Of a stretch of DNA of 43,560 bases, positions 25,659-34,510 are shown in pieces (position 1 is the first letter of the stretch; every line of letters begins with the position of its first letter). The position numbers and the translations under genes are program-made. The notes beneath the pieces were generated by a model. It made no database searches and was not told where the DNA came from. It was given only the letters and a program-made list of their open reading frames with translations. Source of the stretch: an uncultured Bacteroidales bacterium (GTDB taxonomy: Bacteria; Bacteroidota; Bacteroidia; Bacteroidales; Paludibacteraceae); the NCBI GenBank assembly GCA_902774185.1, contig CACYHE010000015.1:1-43560 (forward strand), in the 5' to 3' direction.

Positions 25659-26713
25659 CGGGTGAAAGAGATGATCCAGCAGTCGGGGAAGAGGTTTTTC
25701 AAGTCCGGCAGTTTAGCAGCTACCTTGTCCCGGTCCGTGTCCGCAGCGGTGTAGTATTTGATCCACTCGCCGGCATGAATAGTGTCACAGGCCTGTCCTT
25801 TGAGGCGTGCATCATCGGCAGCGATAGGCGCTTTGGACGCACAGATTTGGATGGCGTAGTAGGTAGTGGGAGTGGTCGGAGTAGTCGGAGTGGTCGGAGT
25901 GGTCGGAGTGATCGTAGTATTCGGAGTACTATCTGCTCGCTGCTCCCGACTCTCTACTTTCACTGCTTGTTTGTGGGTATAGGCACCGAAGGCGTTGACG
26001 AGGGCATTCGCCATCTGAGCAATGGAAGCGGGTTGGTTCAGGAATTTCTCTTCTTCGGGATTGGAGATGAACCCCATCTCAAAGAGGATGGACGGGCAGG
26101 CGGTCTTGAGCAGCACCCAGAACGCCGCTTGGCGTACCCCCCGGTCTTCACGGTTGAGGTTTCCGACAAAACGTTTCTGTACCTGTTCGGCGAACAATAA
26201 GGACTGCTCCATATAACTATTCTGCATCAATTCAAACATGATGTAGGAGTCAATGGAGTTGGGATCAAAGCCCTGATAGGTAGTGTTATAATCCGCTTCA
26301 AGTTTAATCACGGCGTTCTCGCGCATTGCCACATCGAGGTTCGCTTCCATGCGGTCGGTACCCAAGATAAAGGTCTCCACGCCGCGTGGTTCTTTCTTCT
26401 CCGCCGAATTGGTATGGATAGAGATGAACAAGTCGGCATTGGCTTTATTGGCGATGTCCGCCCGTTCCTGCAGCGGAATGAAGACATCGGAAGAACGGGT
26501 ATAGATGACCTTGACATCGGGATATTTCTCTTGGATGAGTTCTCCGACCTTAAGCGCCAGCTTGAGGTTGAGGTCTTTCTCCTGCGAGAAGCGTCCAACG
26601 GCGCCCGGGTCTTTACCTCCGTGTCCGGCGTCGAGCACGAGGGTAAAGTTGGTCTCCGCCAACATAGTAAGGCAGCAACACCACGCTATGAGTATAAAGA
26701 GTATCTTTCGCAT
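25655..26713 (-). CDS. N-acetylmuramoyl-L-alanine amidase
   Basis: A 352-residue exported peptidoglycan hydrolase (Amidase_3, AmiC-like) that cuts between MurNAc and the peptide stem. After a signal peptide come the zinc ligands His31 (DAGHGG), Glu45 (FSQEKDLN), His in ISIHTN, and the catalytic Glu in FEMGF. A Thr/Pro linker (TITPTTPTTP...) is encoded by 9-nt repeats. It is followed by a SPOR-like C-terminal domain (YYAIQICASKAP ... CWIISF), which usually targets septal peptidoglycan. It is first in an operon with the MCE gene. Confidence 0.92.
   Translation of the reverse strand: MRKILFILIAWCCCLTMLAETNFTLVLDAGHGGKDPGAVGRFSQEKDLNLKLALKVGELIQEKYPDVKVIYTRSSDVFIPLQERADIANKANADLFISIHTNSAEKKEPRGVETFILGTDRMEANLDVAMRENAVIKLEADYNTTYQGFDPNSIDSYIMFELMQNSYMEQSLLFAEQVQKRFVGNLNREDRGVRQAAFWVLLKTACPSILFEMGFISNPEEEKFLNQPASIAQMANALVNAFGAYTHKQAVKVESREQRADSTPNTTITPTTPTTPTTPTTPTTYYAIQICASKAPIAADDARLKGQACDTIHAGEWIKYYTAADTDRDKVAAKLPDLKNLFPDCWIISFTR
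25866..25928. repeat. In-frame 9-nt tandem array inside the amidase gene
   Basis: Seven 9-nt units of GTCGGAGTG encode Thr-Pro-Thr repeats in the linker. Copy-number change would only alter linker length, not frame. Confidence 0.9.
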
Positions 26714-26739
26714 ATTAAGCCATTTTACAAAATCGGGTA

Positions 26740-26747
26740 CAAAGGTA
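26740..26747 (-). promoter_or_regulatory. Promoter -7 element of the amidase gene
   Basis: Minus strand TACCTTTG. The expected -33 position falls inside a GTTGAAA array and reads CTTT. Confidence 0.55.
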
Positions 26748-26756
26748 CAAAAAAAA

Positions 26757-26784
26757 GTTGAAAGTTAAAAGTTGATAGTTGAAA
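26757..26784. repeat. Heptanucleotide array (GTTGAAA word), 4 units
   Basis: Four 7-nt units in the divergent amidase/rsh intergenic region, covering the -33 position of the amidase promoter. Confidence 0.85.
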
Positions 26785-26837
26785 GAGTGCAAAAATTATG
26801 CCGTTTTGCATTTTTTTAAAAATTTTATGCGTGCGTG

Positions 26838-26869
26838 CTTGCGTATATAAAAAAAAAGCAGTATCTTTG
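26838..26869 (+). promoter_or_regulatory. Promoter of the rsh operon
   Basis: CTTG, 20 nt, TATCTTTG. The start codon at 26889 lies about 14 nt after the predicted transcription start. Confidence 0.75.
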
Positions 26870-26888
26870 CGCGGTATTTTGGCTGATT

Positions 26889-29132
26889 ATGCAAAAGAAT
26901 GAGTTCACACAGGAAGAAGAGCAAATGATTCAGCAGGAGTTTGAGGCTTTGCTGGACGACTACGCGCATACTCCTCACCGTCAGAAAGTGGAGTTGATTA
27001 CGCACGCGTTCAATTTTGCTCACAAGGCGCATTACGGTGTGCGCAGGTTAAGCGGTGAACCGTATATCATGCATCCGCTGGCTGTCGCGCGTATCTGCGT
27101 TCGGGAGATAGGTTTGGGTAGTACGAGTATCTGTTCGGCCTTATTGCACGACGTGGTGGAAGATACAGATTATACGGTGGAGGACATCGCCGGTCTGTTC
27201 GGAGACAAGATCGCGCAGATTGTAGGCGGTCTGACGAAGATCAGCGGAGGTGTTTTTGGAGACCAGGCGAGTGAGCAGGCGGAGAACTTCCGAAAGTTGC
27301 TGCTCACCATCAGTGATGATATCCGCGTGGTACTGATTAAGATTGCCGACCGTTTGCATAACATGCGTACGTTGGGTGCGCAGCCGAAGAACAAGCAGTA
27401 TAAGATTGCCGGTGAGACGCAATATATCTATGCCCCTCTGGCGCATCGTCTGGGTCTGTTCCCGATTAAGACTGAGTTGGAGGATCTTAGTTTCAAATAC
27501 GAGCATCCGGAGACCTGGCAGGAGATACATGACAAGTTAGAGGGTATCAAAGCCTCGAAGATGGAGAGTTTTGAGGAGTTCGCGTTACCTATCCGGGAAC
27601 GGTTGAACGAGATGGGATATTCCTTCACGCTCAAAGCCCGCATCAAGACCGTCTATTCGATCTGGAAGAAGATGGTTAGGCAGCAGTGTTCGTTTGAAGA
27701 TGTGTATGACCTGATGGCCGTTCGTATCATCTTCACGCCGCACGAAGGCATGACGGAGAAAGACCAGTGTTGGATGATTTACTCCGCTATTACGGAGATA
27801 TACCGTCCTCATCCGGAGCGTATCCGCGACTGGATCTCCACGCCGAAGGCGAACGGTTACGAAGCGCTGCATGTGACGGTGATGGGTTCTCACGGCGAGT
27901 GGATAGAGGTGCAGATCCGTACCGACCGAATGCACGAGATTGCAGAACACGGATACGCAGCGCATTGGAAATACAAGACCGGTGAATCGGACAACTCGGA
28001 GTTGGACAAATGGATTCAGGAGATCAAGGATATCCTGGCGCATCCGGACAAAGATGCGATGGAGTTTTTGGGTACGTTCAAGTTGAATCTGTTTGCGCAA
28101 GAGGTGTTTGTCTTCACGCCGAAGGGAGAGATCAAGACGATGCCTGCCGGTTCGACAGCTTTGGATTTTGCATTCCTGTTGCACTCGGAGTTAGGCGAGC
28201 ACTGTATCGGAGCCAAAGTGAACCATACTCTGGTACCGCTTTCCTACCGTCTCAAAGGCGGAGACCAAGTGGAGATTTTGACGTCCAACAGTCAGCATCC
28301 GCAACGGGAGTGGTTGGAGATGGTGACGACGGCGAAAGCGAAGAACGGTCTGAATCAGTATTTCCGGAAGGAAGAACGCAAATACACGAAACACGGCGAG
28401 CGGTTGGTTGAGGATGCCATCAGTATGGATAAGGACTTGGCGGCGAACCACGACCAGGCATTGGCACGATTATTGAGTTACTACCAATTGACGCAGCCGA
28501 GTGAGTTGTATCTGAAGGTAGGGCAAGGTCTGATTCGTTTGGATACGATCCATGATATCGTATTCCCGAAACGCGGTTGGCGGTCATATATCCCGTTCAT
28601 AGGCGGCAAGAAGCCTTCGGAAGTTGTTCCGAAGCCGGAGGAGAACAAAGAGATCGTGAAGCCGCAGAAGGGTCCGCATGCGATAGTGCTGACCGATGAG
28701 AACTTAGGGAAGGATTATCTGCTGAGTAACTGTTGTCATCCTATTCCTGGCGATGAGGTATTGGGTTATCTGGACGAGGCAGGCAAGATGCATATCCATA
28801 AGATCGACTGCGAGGAAGCGATGGTGCTCAAGAGCAGTTACGGTAAACGGATCTACTCGGCAACGTGGAATACGCATCGTGTACAGTCGTTTGTTGAGAC
28901 GATCGAGTTGAAGGGTATCGACCGGTTTGGTGTCTTCATCCGGGTGCTGCAGACGATCACGACGGACTTCCATATCAACATGCGTGCCATCAATATATCC
29001 AGCGAAGACGGTATCTTCCAAGGCACGATGGAGATTTATGTATATGACCGTCTGGAGTTGGAGAACCTGCTCAAAGCCATCCGTAAGATTGACAACATCA
29101 AAGAGGTGAAACGAGTGGTGGTGGAAAGTTGA
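26889..29132 (+). CDS. RelA/SpoT-family (p)ppGpp synthetase/hydrolase
   Basis: A 747-residue long RSH protein controlling the stringent response. The HD hydrolase domain has SALLHDVVEDTDYT (about 80-95) and IADRLHNMRTL. The synthetase domain has DWISTPKANGYEALHVTV (about 315) and EVQIRTDRMHEIAEHGYAAHW. A TGS domain starts at EVFVFTPKGEIKTMP, and a C-terminal ACT domain begins at ELKGIDRFGVFIRVLQTI. Both catalytic halves look intact. I use ATG 26889, just after the promoter; the longer frame would start upstream of it. The stop lies in the first part of a ten-unit GTTGAAA/GTTTAAT array. Confidence 0.94.
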   Translation: MQKNEFTQEEEQMIQQEFEALLDDYAHTPHRQKVELITHAFNFAHKAHYGVRRLSGEPYIMHPLAVARICVREIGLGSTSICSALLHDVVEDTDYTVEDIAGLFGDKIAQIVGGLTKISGGVFGDQASEQAENFRKLLLTISDDIRVVLIKIADRLHNMRTLGAQPKNKQYKIAGETQYIYAPLAHRLGLFPIKTELEDLSFKYEHPETWQEIHDKLEGIKASKMESFEEFALPIRERLNEMGYSFTLKARIKTVYSIWKKMVRQQCSFEDVYDLMAVRIIFTPHEGMTEKDQCWMIYSAITEIYRPHPERIRDWISTPKANGYEALHVTVMGSHGEWIEVQIRTDRMHEIAEHGYAAHWKYKTGESDNSELDKWIQEIKDILAHPDKDAMEFLGTFKLNLFAQEVFVFTPKGEIKTMPAGSTALDFAFLLHSELGEHCIGAKVNHTLVPLSYRLKGGDQVEILTSNSQHPQREWLEMVTTAKAKNGLNQYFRKEERKYTKHGERLVEDAISMDKDLAANHDQALARLLSYYQLTQPSELYLKVGQGLIRLDTIHDIVFPKRGWRSYIPFIGGKKPSEVVPKPEENKEIVKPQKGPHAIVLTDENLGKDYLLSNCCHPIPGDEVLGYLDEAGKMHIHKIDCEEAMVLKSSYGKRIYSATWNTHRVQSFVETIELKGIDRFGVFIRVLQTITTDFHINMRAINISSEDGIFQGTMEIYVYDRLELENLLKAIRKIDNIKEVKRVVVES

Positions 29133-29190
29133 GAGTTGAAAGTTGAAAGTTTAATGTTTAATGTTTAATGTTTAAAGTTTAAAGTTTTGA
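29121..29190. repeat. Longest heptanucleotide array, 10 units
   Basis: Ten consecutive units in perfect 7-nt phase, drifting from GTTGAAA through GTTTAAT to GTTTAAA. They fill the whole rsh-DUF1573 gap and supply the rsh stop codon. Confidence 0.93.
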
Positions 29191-29193
29191 GAT

Positions 29194-30276
29194 ATGAAAA
29201 AGATTTTTAGTACATTCTGCATGGCGCTGGTAGCGGTAGCCATGATGGGTCAGGATCCGGTCATCACGTTTGAGAAGACCGAGCATGATTTTGGTAAGAT
29301 TAATGAAGAGGACGGTCGTGTGTCTGTTGTCTTCGAGTTCAGAAACGAAGGTATGTCTCCACTGGTATTGAGCAATGTTCGCGCCAGTTGCGGTTGTACC
29401 ACTCCTACATGGACGAAGGATCCGGTAGAGCCGGGTCAGACCGGTGCTATCACCGTGACCTATAACCCGAACGGTCGTCCGGGTCGTTTCCAGAAGACGG
29501 TGACCATCACTTCGAATGCCAAAGAGGCTACGACACGTGTGTATATCAAGGGTGAGGTTATCCCTAAGCAAGCCAAGCCGGTGAACAAATACACGTTGCC
29601 TGTAGGTGAGTTGAGTATGATGAAGAAGACTTTGGATTTTGGCAAAGTGAAGAAAGGGGAAGTGAAGAACGGCGAGTTGGAGTATGCCAACCTCACGCAG
29701 GCAGCTCATCAGGTGGATCTGGTGATCACCGCTGCGGATGCGTATATCCTTCATCAAGTAACGCTGCCCACGATCCAGGCAGGCGAAGTAGGTAAATTCG
29801 TCTTCTCGCTAGACACCAAAGTATCCAAGTTCTACGGTCCTACAGAGGTACAGGCGTACGTAGTGGTGGACGGTAAGAAAGTGATGGAGGACAGTTATAA
29901 ACTGACCATCAAAGCGGATATCGTGGAAGACTTCAGCAACTTGACCCAAGAGGACAAGCAGAACTCGCCGATTATCGAAACCGACGCCGAGTTCGATGCC
30001 GGTAAAACAGCAGTAGGCAAACATCTGCGTGTCAGTTTCCCCATCAAGAACAGCGGTGTGAACGCTTTGGAGGTACGTCGTGTTTATGCAAGAGCCAATA
30101 ACGTACTTATCAAGTCCGCACCGAAGGCTGTCAAGACCGGTAAGAAAGGTGAGGTACGTATTGAGATCGATACTACCGGTATGGAACCGGGTAAATATAG
30201 TCGTGAGGTTGTCATCATTAGCAATGACTACCAACATCCGATTAAGAAAGTGAGAGTCAACTTTACCGTTGAATGA
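29194..30276 (+). CDS. DUF1573-domain exported protein
   Basis: A 360-residue protein with a signal peptide (MKKIFSTFCMALVAVAMMGQ) and repeated Ig-like DUF1573 units. The first has the hallmark FEKTEHDFGKI ... VFEFRNEG, SCGCTTPTW and PGQTGAITVTYNPNGRPG. Later copies are at KTLDFGKVKKGEV and HLRVSFPIKNSG. It is common in Bacteroidota and probably periplasmic or surface-associated; its role is unknown. Its stop overlaps the meaB start by 4 nt. Confidence 0.88.
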   Translation: MKKIFSTFCMALVAVAMMGQDPVITFEKTEHDFGKINEEDGRVSVVFEFRNEGMSPLVLSNVRASCGCTTPTWTKDPVEPGQTGAITVTYNPNGRPGRFQKTVTITSNAKEATTRVYIKGEVIPKQAKPVNKYTLPVGELSMMKKTLDFGKVKKGEVKNGELEYANLTQAAHQVDLVITAADAYILHQVTLPTIQAGEVGKFVFSLDTKVSKFYGPTEVQAYVVVDGKKVMEDSYKLTIKADIVEDFSNLTQEDKQNSPIIETDAEFDAGKTAVGKHLRVSFPIKNSGVNALEVRRVYARANNVLIKSAPKAVKTGKKGEVRIEIDTTGMEPGKYSREVVIISNDYQHPIKKVRVNFTVE

Positions 30277-31364
30277 TTGATCATCCGGAAAATAGTGCCG
30301 AGTATAAAGGGTTGACGGTGAACGCAGGGGTAGAGAACCTGCCGTCCGTCAATCCGTATGCCACCTTCCGCCGCAAGAAGACGGTGCTGAGCCCCGAAGA
30401 GTATTTCGAGGGTATCCGTCGCGGTGACATGACGATACTGAGTCAGGCAGTGACCTTGGTGGAGAGTAACCTGTTGGCAGACCAAACTATTGCGCAGAAA
30501 GTGATAGAGTTGTGCCTACCCTATGCGGGTAACTCGATTCGTGTAGGTATCACGGGTGTACCGGGAGCAGGCAAGTCCACGTTTATTGAGGCGCTGGGTA
30601 GTGAACTTTGTGACAAGGGCAAGAAACTGGCGGTGCTGGCAATCGACCCGTCGAGTGAACGGAGTAAGGGTTCCATCTTAGGCGACAAGACCCGTATGAA
30701 CGAGTTATCGGTCAAGTCGAATGCGTTCATCCGTCCGAGTCCGAGTGCCGGTTCGTTAGGCGGTGTAGCCCGTAAGACGAGAGAGACGATCGTGCTGTGC
30801 GAAGCGGCCGGGTTTGACACCATATTACTGGAGACGGTAGGAGTGGGTCAGTCCGAGACCGCCGCTCACTCGATGGTGGACTATTTCCTGTTGCTGCAAG
30901 TGACGGGTACGGGCGATGAGTTACAAGGAATCAAACGCGGAATCATGGAGATGGCGGACGGTATCGCCATCAATAAATGCGACGGTAATAATATTGAACG
31001 TGCGCGCGCTGCGCGTGTAAGTTTCAAGAACGCCTTGATGCTCTTCCCGCCATCCGAGAGCGGATGGAAACCGGAGGCTATCTGCTGTTCGTCCATCGAC
31101 CACAGCGGTGTGATGGAGGTTTGGCAGAACATCGAGGACTATATCGCCTTCACCAAAGCCAACGGTTATTTTGACGCCCACCGTACGGAGCAGGCCAAGT
31201 ACTGGATGTACGAGACGATCAATCAAGCCCTGTTGGACGGTTTCTATAAGAGCGAGCAGATGGAGCATCAGATAGAAGTAGCTGAGCGACAGGTGCTTAA
31301 TAATGAGATAAGCAGTTTTATAGCTGCCCATAATTTATTGACTGCATATGGCAGGAACAAGTAA
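30273..31364 (+). CDS. meaB: MeaB/ArgK-type GTPase for methylmalonyl-CoA mutase
   Basis: A 363-residue G-protein chaperone that loads and protects the B12 cofactor of methylmalonyl-CoA mutase. Walker A GVPGAGKST (about 92-100), IDPSSERSKGSILGDKTRM switch region, ETVGVGQSE, and the base-specificity segment INKCDGNN are present. The mutase genes are not in the window. It overlaps both neighbours (4 nt with DUF1573, 17 nt with dnaB), so it is tightly coupled in the operon. It implies propionate/succinate metabolism with cobalamin. Confidence 0.93.
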   Translation: MIDHPENSAEYKGLTVNAGVENLPSVNPYATFRRKKTVLSPEEYFEGIRRGDMTILSQAVTLVESNLLADQTIAQKVIELCLPYAGNSIRVGITGVPGAGKSTFIEALGSELCDKGKKLAVLAIDPSSERSKGSILGDKTRMNELSVKSNAFIRPSPSAGSLGGVARKTRETIVLCEAAGFDTILLETVGVGQSETAAHSMVDYFLLLQVTGTGDELQGIKRGIMEMADGIAINKCDGNNIERARAARVSFKNALMLFPPSESGWKPEAICCSSIDHSGVMEVWQNIEDYIAFTKANGYFDAHRTEQAKYWMYETINQALLDGFYKSEQMEHQIEVAERQVLNNEISSFIAAHNLLTAYGRNK

Positions 31365-32925
31365 GACAAGCAAACGCGCCCCGCAGACAACGATCATTAA
31401 GGTGGGTGCCAATGAGGCGGGTAAGTTACCTCCTCAGGCGCAGGAGTTGGAAGACTCCGTACTGGGTGCGTTGATGATAGAGAAAGATGCCTACGGAACA
31501 GTAGCAGACTTGCTGCGTCCGGAGGTATTCTACAAGGATCAGAACCGGTATATCTTCGAAGCTATCCGTGAACTGGCTTCGCAGGATCACCCGATCGATA
31601 TCTTATCGGTAGGTGAGACCTTGAAATCCCAAGGAATGTTGGAACGTGTAGGCGGAGCGGTCTATCTGGCCGATCTGACTCGTCGTGTGGCATCTGCAGC
31701 GCACCTTCGTTACCATGCGGAGATTATCTCCAAGAAAGCGACTGCGCGTGATTTGATTGCATTAGCTGCGCAGATCGAAGAGAAGGGTTTTGACGAGACG
31801 CAGGACGTCGATGAGTTGATGCAGGAAGCGGAAGCCGGTATCTTCGAGATCAGTCAACGCAGTCAGAAACGTGACGTGACGCAGATTGATCCGGTTATCT
31901 CCGAAGCCTTTGCGCGTATGGAGAAAGCGGCGAAGAACACGGGTTCGATCAGTGGTATCCCTTCGGGTTTCCATGCGTTGGACAAAATCACTTCGGGTTG
32001 GCAGACACCGGACTTGATTATTATTGCCGCCCGTCCGGCGATGGGTAAGACGGCGTTTGTGCTCTCGATGGCGAAGAATATCGCCGTGGATCGTAATATA
32101 CCGGTAGCTATCTTCTCGCTGGAGATGAGTAACGTGCAGTTGGTTAACCGTCTGATTATGAATGTCTGCGAGTTGGAAGGCGACCGTATCAAGACGGGCA
32201 AGATGAGTCAGGAAGAGACGAGGCGGTTGAATACGAAGATCAATGTGATGAAAGGCAAACCGTTGTATCTGGATGACACGCCTTCGTTGTCAATCTTCGA
32301 GTTACGGTCCAAAGCCCGCAAGTTGGTTCATGACTACGGGGTACGCATGATCATCATCGATTATCTGCAGTTGATGAACGCACAGGGTTCAAGTTTCGGC
32401 AGCCGTGAGCAGGAGGTAAGTATTATCTCACGCAGTCTGAAAGCATTGGCGAAAGAGTTGGATATTCCGATTATCGCTTTGTCTCAGTTAAACCGTGGTG
32501 TAGAAGCCCGTCAGGGTGTGGAAGGCAAGACGCCGCAGTTGAGTGACCTTCGCGAGTCGGGTGCCATCGAGCAGGATGCCGATATGGTTTGTTTCATTCA
32601 CCGTCCGGAGTATTACCACTTGTATAACGATGACAAGACGGGTAAGGATTTACGCGGTCTGGCACAAATCATCGTAGCCAAGCACCGTAACGGTGCGACG
32701 GACAGTATCTGGTTGCGGTTCAGAGGTAAGTTCGCCAAGTTCCAGAACGAAGAGGAGGCGGTGGATCCGGATGAGTTAGGCGCACCGATCATTCCGGACG
32801 GAGGTATCTCCATTCCGTCCAGTATGAACAGCAGTATGGGGGCCGTGTCGTTCGGGCAACAGATGGGTCCGGACGGAGCAAGCATGAACAGTTTAGGGGA
32901 AGATTTAAGTCAATTTCAGTTATAA
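31348..32925 (+). CDS. dnaB: Replicative DNA helicase DnaB
   Basis: A 525-residue hexameric helicase. The N-terminal domain starts at PPQAQELEDSVLGALMIEKDAY (about 28). The RecA-like C-terminal domain has Walker A ARPAMGKTAFVLS, Walker B MIIIDYLQLM, and DLRESGAIEQDADMVCFIHR. A short Gly/Ser-rich tail ends the protein. No intein is present. It starts 17 nt inside meaB. Confidence 0.96.
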   Translation: MAGTSKTSKRAPQTTIIKVGANEAGKLPPQAQELEDSVLGALMIEKDAYGTVADLLRPEVFYKDQNRYIFEAIRELASQDHPIDILSVGETLKSQGMLERVGGAVYLADLTRRVASAAHLRYHAEIISKKATARDLIALAAQIEEKGFDETQDVDELMQEAEAGIFEISQRSQKRDVTQIDPVISEAFARMEKAAKNTGSISGIPSGFHALDKITSGWQTPDLIIIAARPAMGKTAFVLSMAKNIAVDRNIPVAIFSLEMSNVQLVNRLIMNVCELEGDRIKTGKMSQEETRRLNTKINVMKGKPLYLDDTPSLSIFELRSKARKLVHDYGVRMIIIDYLQLMNAQGSSFGSREQEVSIISRSLKALAKELDIPIIALSQLNRGVEARQGVEGKTPQLSDLRESGAIEQDADMVCFIHRPEYYHLYNDDKTGKDLRGLAQIIVAKHRNGATDSIWLRFRGKFAKFQNEEEAVDPDELGAPIIPDGGISIPSSMNSSMGAVSFGQQMGPDGASMNSLGEDLSQFQL

Positions 32926-32929
32926 AGTT

Positions 32930-33045
32930 AACATATTTACCATTTGTTCATGTACCATGTACCATTTATGTACCATTTGGCTATTTAGCCATTTGACTCA
33001 ATGACCAAATAAATGAACAAATCGTAAATGACAAAATCGTAAATG
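32930..33045. repeat. Degenerate short repeats upstream of asnS
   Basis: Irregular words such as CATTTG, TGTACCAT and AAATCGTAAATGA recur with spacings of 7-15 nt, less regular than the other arrays. A small GGCTATTTAGCC palindrome lies within. No promoter matching the consensus is seen. Confidence 0.5.
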
Positions 33046-33050
33046 ATATT

Positions 33051-34448
33051 ATGCAAAGAACAGTTATTATAGACGCATTGAAGCGTACGGATTTCGGGTC
33101 GGAGATCAATGTAAGAGGTTGGGTTCGCAGCCGTAGAGGAAACAAGAATGTATCGTTCATCGCCCTCAACGACGGTTCGACAATCAAGAACATCCAGATC
33201 GTAGTCGATTTGGAGAAATTTGACGAAGAGCGTCTCAAACCCGTAACGACCGGTTCGTGTATCTCGGCGACGGGTATATTGGTGGAGAGTCAGGGAGCTG
33301 GTCAGTCGGTAGAGATCCAATTGACTGATTTAGAGGTCTATGGAACGGCAGATCCGGAGAAATATCCGCTGCAGAAGAAGGGATTGAGTATGGAGTTTTT
33401 GCGCACTATCGCGCATTTGCGTCCCCGTACGAACACGTTCGGAGCTGTGTTCCGTATCCGTCACAATATGGCGATGGCGATTCATACGTACTTCCATGAG
33501 CACGGTTATTTCTATTTCCACACCCCGTTGATTACCGCCAGTGACTGCGAAGGTGCAGGTCAGATGTTCCAAGTGACGACGAAGAACCTGTACAACCTCA
33601 AGTACGACGAGAACGGACAGATCGACTATAGCGATGATTTCTTCGGCAAGCAAGCCGCCTTGACGGTGAGCGGTCAGTTGGAAGGCGAGTTAGGTGCGAT
33701 GGCACTTGGTAAGATCTACACCTTCGGTCCTACTTTCCGTGCAGAGAACAGTAACACTCCGCGTCACTTGGCAGAGTTCTGGATGATCGAGCCGGAAGTA
33801 GCGTTTATCCAGAAAGAGGAGTTGATGGATCTGGAAGAGGATTTTATCAAGTTCTGCGTTCGTTGGGCGTTGGAGCACTGTATGGATGATCTGGAGTTCC
33901 TGAATCAGTTTGTGGACAAGGGTTTGATTGAGCGCCTGAAGAGTGTGGTGGATACGGAGTTCGTCCGTCTGCCCTATACCGAGGGTATCAATATCCTGCA
34001 GGAGGCGATTAAGAACGGAAAGAAATTCGAGTTCCCCTGCGCATGGGGTGATGACTTGGCTTCGGAGCATGAGCGTTATCTGGTAGAGGAGCACTTCAAG
34101 AAACCGGTTATCATGACCGATTATCCGAAGGATATCAAGGCGTTCTACATGAAGATCAACGAGGACGGCAAGACGGTGCAAGGTACGGATGTCCTCTTCC
34201 CGCAGATCGGTGAGATCATCGGTGGCAGCGTACGTGAGGAGAGTCTGGAGTTGTTGAACGAAGAAATCGAGCGTCGTCACATTCCGATGAAGGATATGTG
34301 GTGGTATCTGGATACCCGTCGTTTCGGAAGTGCTCCGCACGCCGGTTTCGGTTTGGGCTTTGAGCGCCTGATGCTCTTTGTGACGGGCATGCAGAACATA
34401 CGCGACGTCATTCCGTTCCCGCGTACACCGAAGACGGCCGAGTTTTAA
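33051..34448 (+). CDS. asnS: Asparaginyl-tRNA synthetase
   Basis: A 465-residue class IIb synthetase. An N-terminal OB-fold anticodon-binding domain ([19 protein letters not shown], about 20-100) is followed by the catalytic core. Motif 2-like [22 protein letters not shown] and motif 3 [15 protein letters not shown] are clear. The Asn-type rather than Asp-type assignment rests on overall similarity ([20 protein letters not shown]) and the lack of an AspRS insertion domain. Confidence 0.95.
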   Translation: MQRTVIIDALKRTDFGSEINVRGWVRSRRGNKNVSFIALNDGSTIKNIQIVVDLEKFDEERLKPVTTGSCISATGILVESQGAGQSVEIQLTDLEVYGTADPEKYPLQKKGLSMEFLRTIAHLRPRTNTFGAVFRIRHNMAMAIHTYFHEHGYFYFHTPLITASDCEGAGQMFQVTTKNLYNLKYDENGQIDYSDDFFGKQAALTVSGQLEGELGAMALGKIYTFGPTFRAENSNTPRHLAEFWMIEPEVAFIQKEELMDLEEDFIKFCVRWALEHCMDDLEFLNQFVDKGLIERLKSVVDTEFVRLPYTEGINILQEAIKNGKKFEFPCAWGDDLASEHERYLVEEHFKKPVIMTDYPKDIKAFYMKINEDGKTVQGTDVLFPQIGEIIGGSVREESLELLNEEIERRHIPMKDMWWYLDTRRFGSAPHAGFGLGFERLMLFVTGMQNIRDVIPFPRTPKTAEF

Positions 34449-34481
34449 TTGATAATTGATAATTGAAAATTGAAAATTATA
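34447..34481. repeat. Heptanucleotide array (AATTGAT/AATTGAA), 5 units
   Basis: Five 7-nt units begin within the asnS TAA stop and extend to 30 nt before the TonB receptor gene. Confidence 0.88.
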
Positions 34482-34510
34482 TATCATAGAAACACTAACA
34501 AACAATCGTT

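Noticed and set aside
25866-25928. Phase-variable ON/OFF switch in the amidase repeats
   Set aside because: The unit is 9 nt, a multiple of three, so copy-number change alters linker length but cannot shift the frame.
32930-33045. T-box or amino-acid leader for asnS
   Set aside because: No specifier loop, conserved T-box sequence or terminator/antiterminator pair is visible; only short degenerate repeats are present.
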